A program made the position numbers and the translations under genes. The notes below the pieces were generated by a model. It ran no database searches. It saw only the letters and a list, made by a program, of their open reading frames with translations, and was not told where the DNA came from. Source: a virus. Taken from it: DNA of 22,727 bases. The stretch is from IMG/VR virus record IMGVR_UViG_3300020160_000150, positions 1 through 22,727 of that record, one strand, 5' to 3'. This document shows positions 1-5,046 of this stretch, piece after piece. The first letter of the stretch is position 1. Each line of letters starts with the position of its first letter.

Positions 1-62
1 GCCTTGTTGCGGCGTTGCCGTTCTTTGTCGTCCGACATTGGGGTTGTTAAGTTAATTATCAT
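1..62 (-). CDS. Partial small phage protein, N-terminus only
   Basis: The N-terminal 20 codons of a minus-strand gene that runs off the left edge of the window. Translation begins MIINLTTPMSDDKERQRRNK. The ATG at 62 overlaps the TGA stop of the 58-aa gene upstream as ATGA, and AAGGAC lies about 8 nt before it, so translational coupling is likely. A second in-frame ATG at 38 (MSDDKERQ) could be used, but it lacks a clear Shine-Dalgarno sequence. The visible part is polar and charged. No family is recognised, and the length and function cannot be judged from this fragment. Confidence 0.6.
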   Translation of the reverse strand, partial: MIINLTTPMSDDKERQRRNK

Positions 63-235
63 CCCGCCATGTCCTTTTCTGCATCTTCGATCAATTCAAT
101 GGGAGGCCAGCGTAAATAGTTTACGTGCTCGTCCGTTATCACGCCAAGAAACTCCAGATATTCCATCAGGCGGTAGGCCAAGGTTGCGGCTGCGCGCTCG
201 GTGTAGTTCTCGAATTGCTCTTCGTCGTCGTTCAT
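59..235 (-). CDS. Small acidic phage protein, 58 aa, function unknown
   Basis: Starts MNDDEEQFENYTERAAATLA and ends EDAEKDMAG. A near-perfect Shine-Dalgarno (AGGAGA) sits 7 nt before the ATG at 235, and the stop overlaps the start of the next gene as ATGA. The protein is acidic and probably helical, with no cysteines, signal peptide or membrane segment. It is the second-last visible gene of the minus-strand run, and the heptad repeat tract lies directly upstream of its ribosome binding site. I do not recognise a family. The strong ribosome binding site and the coupling are the evidence that it is real. Confidence 0.75.
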   Translation of the reverse strand: MNDDEEQFENYTERAAATLAYRLMEYLEFLGVITDEHVNYLRWPPIELIEDAEKDMAG

Positions 236-249
236 TTGCTTGTCTCCTG

Positions 250-310
250 AAAACTAAAAACTAAAAACTAAAAACTAAAAACTAAAAACTAAAAACTAAA
301 AACTAAAAAC
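250..310. repeat. Heptanucleotide tandem repeat, eight copies of CTAAAAA
   Basis: C residues occur at exactly 7-nt intervals (254, 261, 268, 275, 282, 289, 296, 303, 310), giving eight perfect CTAAAAA units with no interruptions. On the transcribed minus strand it reads TTTTTAG repeated. The stop codon (TAG) of the upstream 55-aa gene lies inside the first unit in the direction of transcription, and the tract ends just before the AGGAGA of the next gene. It is therefore entirely intercistronic apart from that stop. No stem-loop accompanies it. Confidence 0.97.
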
Positions 311-470
311 GTAATTCGCTTTTCAATGCTGCCTCATTGCCCGGCGTCTGGTCCCTAATGCGTTTAGCTTCGGCGAACGTTAGGCCCTGCGAATTTCGTA
401 AAGGCCAAGCGCTATCGGATGAAACGCGGCCCTTGCGGCCTAATGGCGCGGCTTGTTGTGGTTTAATCAT
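303..470 (-). CDS. Small basic phage protein, 55 aa, function unknown
   Basis: Begins MIKPQQAAPLGRKGRVSSDS and ends with ELRF. The ATG at 470 is 3 nt after the stop of the upstream 92-aa gene, and AAGGAA overlaps that gene's end about 9 nt before the start. The protein is basic in its N-terminal half and has a short helix-like segment (TFAEAKRIRDQ) in the middle. Its TAG stop is supplied by the first unit of the heptad repeat. No family is recognised. It is accepted on spacing, ribosome binding site and position in the minus-strand run. Confidence 0.7.
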   Translation of the reverse strand: MIKPQQAAPLGRKGRVSSDSAWPLRNSQGLTFAEAKRIRDQTPGNEAALKSELRF

Positions 471-473
471 GGT

Positions 474-752
474 TTAGTTTCCTTTTGCTTTTGCGATTGC
501 GGCGAGAGCTTTCTGCTCGGCGATAGCTTCGCCTTCGGATAGCTCAATGCCGTATTGTTGATCTTGCCCGATTGTTTGTTCAAGAAGGTATTCGAGAGCG
601 ACCAACAGGTCAGGCGCGGCGGCGATTAGGTGGGCGTCCGCTTTGGTCGCGCCGTAGGTCAGCGCCGCGATGCTGCCCGTTGCGGTGTCGATATAGTTTC
701 CGCTTGGCTTACTAACAGTCCAAGGGCCGGGCGTGTGTGTTGCGTCTGCCAT
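474..752 (-). CDS. Conserved small phage protein with HTPGPW / LIAAAPDLL motifs, 92 aa
   Basis: The start is set at the ATG at 752 (MADATHTPGPW), not further upstream. A strong AAGGGG lies 6 nt before it, and the stop of the upstream gene (754-756) is 1 nt away. The N-terminal HTPGPW motif, central DAHLIAAAPDLLVALEYLL segment and C-terminal alanine-rich helix (ALAAIAKAKGN) are typical of a very widespread family of small phage proteins encoded in early or accessory regions. To my knowledge that family has no established function. It is soluble, with no signal peptide. Confidence 0.85.
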   Translation of the reverse strand: MADATHTPGPWTVSKPSGNYIDTATGSIAALTYGATKADAHLIAAAPDLLVALEYLLEQTIGQDQQYGIELSEGEAIAEQKALAAIAKAKGN

Positions 753-753
753 G

Positions 754-1053
754 TTACGCCCCTTCACTGTAACGGTTAAAAGCCATGCCATCGAAGAAAG
801 GCACGACCGCGCCTGTTGGCAAGGTGACGAACCATTTGCGCGCTTTTTGAAATACACTGTAGCCGAGCGCGTATTGGTTGGCGGCTTGGTTCATCTTGCG
901 TTTAGTGGTGACTGTTTCCCACCCGCCGCTATCCAGCGTGATCGTGTTGCCAACCTTTTCGACAATAGGCGTTGATACATAGACGACCGTCAAGCGATCG
1001 CCCGTTATCATCACGTTAGTTTTATATGAGCTAAGTTTGTTCATCTGTGGCAT
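754..1053 (-). CDS. Hypothetical phage protein, 99 aa
   Basis: Begins MPQMNKLSSYKTNVMITGDR. The start at 1053 has AGAGGG about 11 nt upstream, which is a long spacing. The in-frame ATG at 1044 (MNKL) lacks a clear site, so the first is preferred with moderate confidence. The sequence looks like a small beta-rich fold (alternating segments TVVYVSTPIV, NTITLDSGGWETVTTKRKM, WFVTLPTGAVVPF). The N-terminal part resembles small phage proteins whose central segment ends TTKRKMNQ, but I cannot name a family. The stop is 1 nt before the start of the 92-aa gene. Confidence 0.75.
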   Translation of the reverse strand: MPQMNKLSSYKTNVMITGDRLTVVYVSTPIVEKVGNTITLDSGGWETVTTKRKMNQAANQYALGYSVFQKARKWFVTLPTGAVVPFFDGMAFNRYSEGA

Positions 1054-1093
1054 AGTCTCTTATTCCCTCTAATTGGCACTAGCGCCATCCTCG

Positions 1094-1111
1094 GCGCGGA
1101 TTGCTCCGCGC
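1094..1111. other. Perfect 7-bp hairpin between minus-strand genes
   Basis: GCGCGGA - TTGC - TCCGCGC forms a perfect 7-bp stem with a 4-nt loop in the 68-nt gap between the 73-aa gene (stop at 1122) and the 99-aa gene. On the minus strand it lies about 10 nt after the stop. No run of T follows it on that strand, so it is not a standard intrinsic terminator. It may be an mRNA-stability or attenuating hairpin. Confidence 0.5.
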
Positions 1112-1121
1112 TCCGGTGGTG

Positions 1122-1343
1122 TTAGGCTTCATGCTTGGCCTTGTTGACTATGCGCGCTACTTCTTGGCGGCCTGTCATGAACAGCCACGTTATGCCTTCG
1201 TCGACCGTCGCAAAGTCCAGTAGGCGATTGCTTTCGTCTGGACCGTTGACAATCAGGCGGCCTTGTGTGTTGGTCCAGATGTGCCAGCCCTTGACATCAA
1301 GGCAGATTTTAGAGCCGCTAGAATTGATTTTATAGTGTGTCAT
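1122..1343 (-). CDS. Hypothetical phage protein, 73 aa
   Basis: Begins MTHYKINSSGSKICLDVKGW. The ATG at 1343 overlaps the TGA of the upstream 70-aa gene as ATGA, and AAGGGGGC lies about 6 nt before it, so the two are probably translationally coupled. The N-terminal half looks like short beta strands and the C-terminal half like a helix (GRQEVARIVNKAKHEA). There is no signal peptide or transmembrane segment, and I see no recognisable family. Confidence 0.75.
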   Translation of the reverse strand: MTHYKINSSGSKICLDVKGWHIWTNTQGRLIVNGPDESNRLLDFATVDEGITWLFMTGRQEVARIVNKAKHEA

Positions 1344-1552
1344 GCGATTGCCCCCTTAAATGCGTTTATAACGTCTGCGCCGTCGCCAAGCGTAAACACT
1401 TGAACGCGGCAATCGGTGCAGCCAATGTCCGCCAGCTTGGCGATAACGCTGTTCGCTTGCGCCATGTTGGCAATGCCAGCCGCTTCACTGACTAGCAGCG
1501 TTTCAGTGTCGCCTAATGGGGACTTTCCCCATATAATAAATTCGCGGTTCAT
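1340..1552 (-). CDS. Hypothetical phage protein, 70 aa
   Basis: Begins MNREFIIWGKSPLGDTETLL. AAGGAG sits 10 nt before the ATG at 1552 and overlaps the stop region of the upstream 50-aa gene. The visible pattern is a beta strand (EFIIWGKSP), a helix (MAQANSVIAKLADIG) and a strand with a Cys-x2-Cys pair (CTDCRVQVFTL). A single CxxC is not enough to claim metal binding. It ends in a short helix (GADVINAFKGAIA). The compact alpha/beta pattern suggests a small soluble protein. No family is recognised. Confidence 0.75.
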   Translation of the reverse strand: MNREFIIWGKSPLGDTETLLVSEAAGIANMAQANSVIAKLADIGCTDCRVQVFTLGDGADVINAFKGAIA

Positions 1553-1566
1553 ATTGTGGTTGCTCC

Positions 1567-1719
1567 TTAGTTTGCTTTACTGGTGACGCGGCAATAGCTT
1601 TCGCCTGACCTGTCCAGATAGTGACGCGCCTTGTGGCGCGTATCAAAGCCGCGTTCGGTGTATGGCAATAAACGTTCACCGTGCGCTGTGTCTTGTATAA
1701 TGTAGAACCGCTTAGCCAT
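1567..1719 (-). CDS. Hypothetical phage protein, 50 aa
   Basis: The start is placed at the ATG at 1719 (MAKRFYIIQDTAHGERLLPY). GGGGAGAAG ends a few nt upstream, and the stop of the 37-aa membrane peptide is 1 nt away. Longer readings from 1740 or 1752 would overlap that peptide and lack a ribosome binding site. The protein is basic, with an N-terminal strand (RFYIIQDT) and a probable helix (TRHKARHYLDRSG). Function unknown. Confidence 0.7.
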   Translation of the reverse strand: MAKRFYIIQDTAHGERLLPYTERGFDTRHKARHYLDRSGESYCRVTSKAN

Positions 1720-1720
1720 G

Positions 1721-1834
1721 TCACTTCTCCCCTTTGTCATTGCGGCAAGCATAGGATAAACCTGCCAACATACTTACAAGCCATATGAATGCGAATGCGT
1801 TAAACGGTATATACTGTGATAAGTCGAATAGCAT
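1721..1834 (-). CDS. 37-aa single-span membrane peptide
   Basis: A very short gene: the first 20 residues are MLFDLSQYIPFNAFAFIWLV, then SMLAGLSYACRNDKGEK. Residues about 9-29 form one hydrophobic membrane-spanning stretch, followed by a charged tail, so an N-out or N-in single-span inner-membrane peptide is predicted. AGAGGG lies 8 nt before the ATG at 1834, and the stop is 1 nt before the next gene. It is the first gene of the minus-strand run and follows the divergent control region. The function is unknown. Small early membrane peptides in phages often modify the host envelope or exclude other phages, but nothing here shows that. Confidence 0.65.
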   Translation of the reverse strand: MLFDLSQYIPFNAFAFIWLVSMLAGLSYACRNDKGEK

Positions 1835-1867
1835 TTGTTAGTCCCTCTATTGTTGCTACCTTCCCGC

Positions 1868-1896
1868 CAATAGGAACAACCGGCCGGTCTAGTCAA
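1868..1896 (-). promoter_or_regulatory. Candidate minus-strand promoter with palindromic spacer
   Basis: On the minus strand TTGACT (1896-1891) is followed 17-18 nt later by a weak -10 (CTATTG or TATTGG, around 1873-1867). The spacer contains ACCGGCCGGT (1879-1888), a perfect 10-bp palindrome that could bind a dimeric regulator. It lies about 35 nt upstream of the first minus-strand gene. The -35 is good but the -10 is poor, so this is a candidate only. Confidence 0.3.
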
Positions 1897-1912
1897 TCAC
1901 GAAAATGCAAAT

Positions 1913-1957
1913 ACATTGTGGACAAATGTAAACAATCGTATCACATCACAATGTGAT
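1913..1957. repeat. Nested inverted repeats, operator-like
   Basis: ATCACAT (1940-1946) and ATGTGAT (1951-1957) form a perfect 7-bp inverted repeat with a 4-nt centre. Separately, ACATTGTG (1913-1920) is the exact reverse complement of CACAATGT (1947-1954). The right-hand copies fall where the -35 of the TATAAT box at 1974 would be, which is a typical place for a repressor or activator. No regulator gene is seen in the window. Confidence 0.55.
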
Positions 1958-1979
1958 TGCCTCGCCTATATATTATAAT
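1951..1979 (+). promoter_or_regulatory. Consensus TATAAT box with weak -35, candidate regulated promoter
   Basis: TATAAT at 1974-1979 is a perfect -10 sequence within an AT-rich stretch. Seventeen nt upstream is ATGTGA (1951-1956), a poor -35 that forms part of the operator-like inverted repeat. Such a promoter would need an activator, or would be blocked by a protein bound to the repeat. A transcript from here would carry a leader of about 350 nt before the recombinase. Confidence 0.3.
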
Positions 1980-2145
1980 GCAACAGGAACCATGTGCCGC
2001 TTTATCATGGTGGAGAGGCATCGCCGCGTCTCCGTTTTCGTGCGTCTCCGAACCCATTTGGTCGCATACTAATACACTGTTACACCCTGAAACCCGCAGA
2101 ATTGCGTGCCTTTTCACCTATAGGGGGGAGGGGATGCATTCAAAA

Positions 2146-2179
2146 TACCCCCCCCCGCCCCCGCCTTGCGCGGGGGGTA
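2146..2179. other. GC-only hairpin / long C-run element
   Basis: TACCCCCC (2146-2153) can pair with GGGGGGTA (2172-2179). The inner part has further C and G runs (nine C at 2148-2156, five C at 2158-2162). A shorter alternative stem uses CGC-CTT-GCG at the centre. No T-run follows on the plus strand. The minus strand has long G runs and could form a G-rich structure instead of the hairpin. Confidence 0.5.
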
Positions 2180-2212
2180 CGTACGTATAACTAAACAGAC
2201 ATCGAGGTGTGG

Positions 2213-2249
2213 CCCCCACCCCCCTACACCCTTGTGTTTTTGATCCCCC
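2213..2249 (-). other. Potential G-quadruplex motif on the minus strand
   Basis: The plus strand has C runs at 2213-2217 (5), 2219-2224 (6), 2229-2231 (3) and 2245-2249 (5). Read on the minus strand this is four G runs of at least three, with loops of 13, 4 and 1 nt. The long loop makes it a relaxed G4 motif. It lies in the recombinase-terL leader. Confidence 0.4.
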
Positions 2250-2265
2250 AGCCAAAAAAATTCTA

Positions 2266-2304
2266 ACTTTTTTGCTTGCCAAACTGTAACATTAAATTGT
2301 AACA
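2266..2304 (+). promoter_or_regulatory. Candidate promoter with TGTAACA direct repeats upstream of the recombinase
   Basis: TTGCCA (2276-2281) matches the -35 consensus at 5 of 6 positions. TGTAAC (2298-2303), 16 nt later, matches the -10 at 4 of 6. TGTAACA occurs twice (2285-2291 and 2298-2304) with the second copy covering the -10, and its reverse complement occurs at 2078-2084. Just upstream, ACTTTTTTGCTT (2266-2277) is identical to the sequence at 4565-4576 at the next candidate promoter. The expected start is near 2310, about 25 nt before the recombinase start codon. Confidence 0.4.
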
Positions 2305-2335
2305 GCGATGTACCACGAAAAACGGGAGAAATACG

Positions 2336-3016
2336 TTGGCAGTTTTTGGATACACTCGCGTCTCGACTGAAGACCAGATTGAGAACACATCCCTCGACGA
2401 TCAAGCACGCCAAATCCAAGGCATCGCGCTCACACATAATTTGGAACTGGAGCATATCTACGAAGAGCGCGGCGTCTCCGGCGGTGTCCCACTGCTACGC
2501 CGAGAAGAAGGCTGCAAGCTGGCGTTCCTCCGGCCGGGCGATACTGTTATCGTATCGAAGCTAGACCGTATGTTCCGTGACGCACGGGACGCACTAAACG
2601 TGATCGCCGACTGGGAGACGGCGAACATCAACCTAATCATCAACGGCTACGGCAATGTGATGGACAAGGCCAACCCGAACGGCCGCTTCATGCTAGAGAT
2701 CATGGCCGTCTTCTCCGGTGAGGAGCGCCGCCGTATCAGAGAACGTGTCACCGCCGGTAAGAGAGCGAAGAAGTCACAAGGTGGATACGTCGGTGGCAAA
2801 GTGCCATTTGGATTTAAGAAGTCGGGAACAGGCCGCAAGGCCAAGCTGCATCCAGAACCAAACGCGCAGGACGCATTGATCACCATGAAAGCCGCACGCG
2901 TTAAAGGTCATAGCTACCGCGATATTGCTATTATCGTAGCAAAGCGTCATGGTATCACGGTAAGCCATCAAACAATCGCACGAGTAATTAGGGGAGATAA
3001 AAATGCAGAAGTCTGA
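2336..3016 (+). CDS. Serine recombinase, resolvase/invertase type, 226 aa
   Basis: A small serine site-specific recombinase. The catalytic domain starts at the N-terminus with YTRVSTEDQ, giving nucleophile Ser10 and Arg8. SKLDRMFRD (74-82) matches the conserved KLDR segment with its active-site Arg78, and the helix SGEERRRIRERVTAGK (127-142) is the usual E-helix start. A C-terminal stretch, about 188-220 (GHSYRDIAII ... TIARVIRG), looks like a helix-turn-helix. The length fits small resolvases or invertases, not the 450+ aa large serine integrases. The start is TTG at 2336 with GGAG 7 nt upstream. The 3' end overlaps terL by 14 nt. Possible roles are resolving genome concatemers or dimers, inversion, or a regulator that binds near the packaging genes. 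No crossover site is recognised. Confidence 0.9.
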   Translation: MAVFGYTRVSTEDQIENTSLDDQARQIQGIALTHNLELEHIYEERGVSGGVPLLRREEGCKLAFLRPGDTVIVSKLDRMFRDARDALNVIADWETANINLIINGYGNVMDKANPNGRFMLEIMAVFSGEERRRIRERVTAGKRAKKSQGGYVGGKVPFGFKKSGTGRKAKLHPEPNAQDALITMKAARVKGHSYRDIAIIVAKRHGITVSHQTIARVIRGDKNAEV

Positions 3017-4412
3017 ACCGAACTTCTTTCTGGAGTTTTTGAAGAAGTACCGCGATGATCCCGTCGGGTTCGTGCGCGATATTCTAAGAACCAAACCCGA
3101 CCCTTGGCAAATCGAGTTTCTCAAAGCGATTAGTTCAGGAAACCGCAGGATCAGCGTGCGCTCAGGCCACGGGGTAGGTAAGTCTACGGCCGCAAGCTGG
3201 GCCATGCTGCATTACTTCCTGACGCGGTATCCGGTGAAGGTTGTTGTGACTGCGCCGACATCCGCACAGTTGTTCGATGCGATGTTCGCGGAACTGAAGC
3301 GATGGGTGAATGAACTGCCCGACGTGTTGAAGGTTCTGATCGAAGTGAAGGCCGACCGTATTGAGTTGAAGGCCGCGTCGAGTGAAGCCTTTATCTCCGC
3401 TCGAACGAGCCGAGCAGAAACGCCGGAAGCTCTACAAGGTATTCACGCCGACAACGTGCTGCTCGTCGCCGACGAAGCGTCCGGTATCCCGGAGAGTGTG
3501 TACGAAGCTGCGTCCGGTTCTATGTCCGGCCACAATGCGACGACGTTGCTGCTGGGGAACCCTACGCGAAACAGCGGTTTGTTCTACGACACGCATAACC
3601 GCCTGAAGGGTGAATGGAAAACCTTTCATGTTAGCTGCCTTGATAGTCCCCGCGTATCCGATGCGTTCGTTAAGGAGATGCAGCTACGGTACGGAGAAGA
3701 CAGCCCGGCGTACCATGTGCGTGTTCTTGGTAACTTCCCGCCGCGTGAAGAAGATACGGTCATTCCTGTCGAGTTGATTGACGGGGCCATGAACCGCGAG
3801 ATCAAGATCGCCAAGCAGACGCGAAGTGTCTGGGGCCTAGACGTAGCGCGTATGGGTTCCGACGCTTCCGCCCTCGCCAAGCGGCGTGGCCCAGTTGTTG
3901 AGGAGATACAGACTTGGAAAGGTCTGGACTTGATGCAGCTAACCGGCGCAGTCGTGGCCGAGTATGAGGCGCTCGTACCTTCCGAACAACCCGTTGAGAT
4001 ATTGGTTGATAGCATCGGGTTGGGAGCCGGTGTGCTTGACCGTCTGCGCGAACTGGGCCTGCCAGCACGCGGGATCAACGTGGCAGAAAGCCCTGCGATG
4101 AAAGGGACTTACGCCAACCTACGCGCCGAATTGTGGTTTAAGTGTAAGGGATGGCTGGCGAACCGTGATGTGAAGATACCGAAGGATGAACAGTTGTTCG
4201 CCGAGTTGGCGTCGCCGCGTTACACCTTTACGTCGTCGGGTAAGATGCAGGTGGAGAGTAAGGAGAGCATGAAGAAGCGCGGACTTCCATCTCCGGATAA
4301 GGCGGACGCGTTGTGCCTGTGTCTCGCCACCGATGTGTCAACGATCATGCACGGATATTCGATGGCCAACAAGAGCGGAGCATTGCGCAGGAATATAAAG
4401 GGCATTGTTTGA
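3003..4412 (+). CDS. terL: Terminase large subunit (packaging ATPase-nuclease), 469 aa
   Basis: The DNA-packaging motor that docks on the portal, pumps DNA with ATP and cuts it. The ATPase domain has Walker A SGHGVGKS (54-61), Walker B VLLVADEAS (152-160, with Asp157-Glu158) and the coupling motif LLLGNPTR (182-189). The RNase H-like nuclease domain has acidic residues in GLDVARMGSD (Asp280), LVDSIGLG (Asp336) and SPDKADAL (Asp432/Asp435). The start at 3003 has GGGGAG closely upstream, and the gene overlaps the recombinase by 14 nt. The length is normal for a complete TerL. No obvious small terminase subunit is nearby; the recombinase occupies the usual terS position. Confidence 0.96.
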   Translation: MQKSEPNFFLEFLKKYRDDPVGFVRDILRTKPDPWQIEFLKAISSGNRRISVRSGHGVGKSTAASWAMLHYFLTRYPVKVVVTAPTSAQLFDAMFAELKRWVNELPDVLKVLIEVKADRIELKAASSEAFISARTSRAETPEALQGIHADNVLLVADEASGIPESVYEAASGSMSGHNATTLLLGNPTRNSGLFYDTHNRLKGEWKTFHVSCLDSPRVSDAFVKEMQLRYGEDSPAYHVRVLGNFPPREEDTVIPVELIDGAMNREIKIAKQTRSVWGLDVARMGSDASALAKRRGPVVEEIQTWKGLDLMQLTGAVVAEYEALVPSEQPVEILVDSIGLGAGVLDRLRELGLPARGINVAESPAMKGTYANLRAELWFKCKGWLANRDVKIPKDEQLFAELASPRYTFTSSGKMQVESKESMKKRGLPSPDKADALCLCLATDVSTIMHGYSMANKSGALRRNIKGIV

Positions 4413-4443
4413 CATAAGCTAACGATGTGATATATTTGGTTTG

Positions 4444-4478
4444 CCCGGCAGGTTTCTCCTCTCCCTCTCCCTGCCGGG
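4444..4478. terminator. Perfect 9-bp stem hairpin after terL, large pyrimidine loop
   Basis: CCCGGCAGG (4444-4452) and CCTGCCGGG (4470-4478) pair perfectly around a 17-nt all-pyrimidine loop (4453-4469), about 30 nt after the terL stop. It is followed by TATATGGG, not a T run, so it is at best a weak intrinsic terminator. It may instead protect the 3' end of the terL mRNA or bind a protein through the C/U loop. Confidence 0.5.
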
Positions 4479-4564
4479 TATATGGGTGCCTCTGGGTGTG
4501 CGCGGCTAGGCCGGTAATAGCGACTGGACGAAGTGTGCTTTCTTTGTTCGAAACGCCGCCACCC

Positions 4565-4599
4565 ACTTTTTTGCTTTTCTGCGAACTTTAGGTTATAGA
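4565..4599 (+). promoter_or_regulatory. Candidate sigma70-like promoter for the head gene run
   Basis: TTGCTT (4571-4576) and TATAGA (4594-4599) are 17 nt apart and match the -35 and -10 consensus at 4 and 5 of 6 positions. Transcription would start near 4606, giving a short leader to the HNH gene at 4620 and the structural genes beyond. The -35 is embedded in ACTTTTTTGCTT (4565-4576), identical to 2266-2277 upstream of the recombinase. The rest of the terL-HNH gap (4413-4619) holds only this and the hairpin. Confidence 0.5.
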
Positions 4600-4619
4600 C
4601 GGCCAAAGGGAGCGTACCT

Positions 4620-5045
4620 GTGGAACTAAAGACTTGTTCGAAATGTGGCGAAGAAAAGCCAATCGACCACTTCTATCCTAACCGCCGTCCCTGCAAAATG
4701 TGTATGCGCGCTTACCATCAAGCCTTCGCCGCCGCCCGCCCACATTATCACCGCAACCGCAATCTCCTCCGTAGATACGGTATTAGTGGTGACGAGTATC
4801 AAACACTTCTCGCCAATCAGAATTTCGCCTGCCCTATTTGTGAGGTAGAAATATCCGAGACATTAGAGTATAAGGCAAAACGACCAGTTGTCGTTGACCA
4901 TAACCATGAGACGGGAGAGGTTCGCGGCATACTTTGTTCGGGGTGTAATTTGGTACTAGGCCACGCGAGAGAGAATACGACTATTCTTTACAAGGCCATC
5001 GTGTATTTGAGTGAGCGTGGCGCGTATGCGCCGAAAGGTAAATGA
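4620..5045 (+). CDS. HNH endonuclease, recombination endonuclease VII type, 141 aa
   Basis: A zinc-bound beta-beta-alpha-metal nuclease. The N-terminus has a paired-cysteine zinc motif (CSKCGEEK at 6-13, CKMC near 25-28). The catalytic region contains a CPIC pair, then VVDHNHETGEVRGILCSGCN, which holds the catalytic His pair and the second zinc-binding cysteine pair, as in T4 endonuclease VII-like proteins. T4 endonuclease VII cuts Holliday junctions and branched DNA before packaging, whereas HNH proteins next to terminases can also nick DNA for packaging or be homing endonucleases. The start is GTG at 4620 with AAGGGAG 8 nt upstream. It stands between terL and the portal behind its own candidate promoter. 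Confidence 0.9.
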   Translation: MELKTCSKCGEEKPIDHFYPNRRPCKMCMRAYHQAFAAARPHYHRNRNLLRRYGISGDEYQTLLANQNFACPICEVEISETLEYKAKRPVVVDHNHETGEVRGILCSGCNLVLGHARENTTILYKAIVYLSERGAYAPKGK

Positions 5046-5046
5046 T

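Larger units (their letters stand above)
1835..2335. other. Divergent non-coding control region (501 bp)
   Basis: No convincing gene is found on either strand. The region lies between the minus-strand small-gene run and the plus-strand recombinase-terL run. From left to right it holds a 10-bp palindrome, a pair of inverted repeats around 1913-1957, a TATAAT box at 1974-1979, a plain stretch (about 1985-2120), two zones of long G and C runs (2123-2179 and 2213-2249), an AT-rich segment, and a candidate promoter with TGTAACA repeats (2276-2304). It is the natural candidate for early/late transcription control, and possibly a replication origin. The roles are inferred. Confidence 0.75.

Noticed and set aside
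4-264. Plus-strand open frame across the left edge.
   Set aside because: It lies opposite two minus-strand genes with proper ribosome binding sites and ends in the heptad tract; its composition is arginine-rich like an antisense shadow.
250-310. Heptad tract as a CRISPR array.
   Set aside because: The unit is 7 nt with no spacers, so it is a simple tandem repeat.
1957-2455. Open frames in the control region, plus (1957-2194) and minus (2114-2455).
   Set aside because: They run through C/G homopolymer runs, lack ribosome binding sites, and the minus one is antisense to the recombinase start. They look like chance frames.
2336-3016. Large serine integrase and temperate lifestyle.
   Set aside because: At 226 aa the protein lacks the long C-terminal recombinase and zinc-ribbon domains of large integrases, and no attachment site or repressor is seen, so a temperate lifestyle is not supported.
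4485-4566. tRNA-like segment after terL: GGGTG at the left and CACCC at the right, with TTCGAAA in between.
   Set aside because: The acceptor pairing has a mismatch, the T-stem next to TTCGAAA does not pair, and no proper D-arm or anticodon arm can be drawn.
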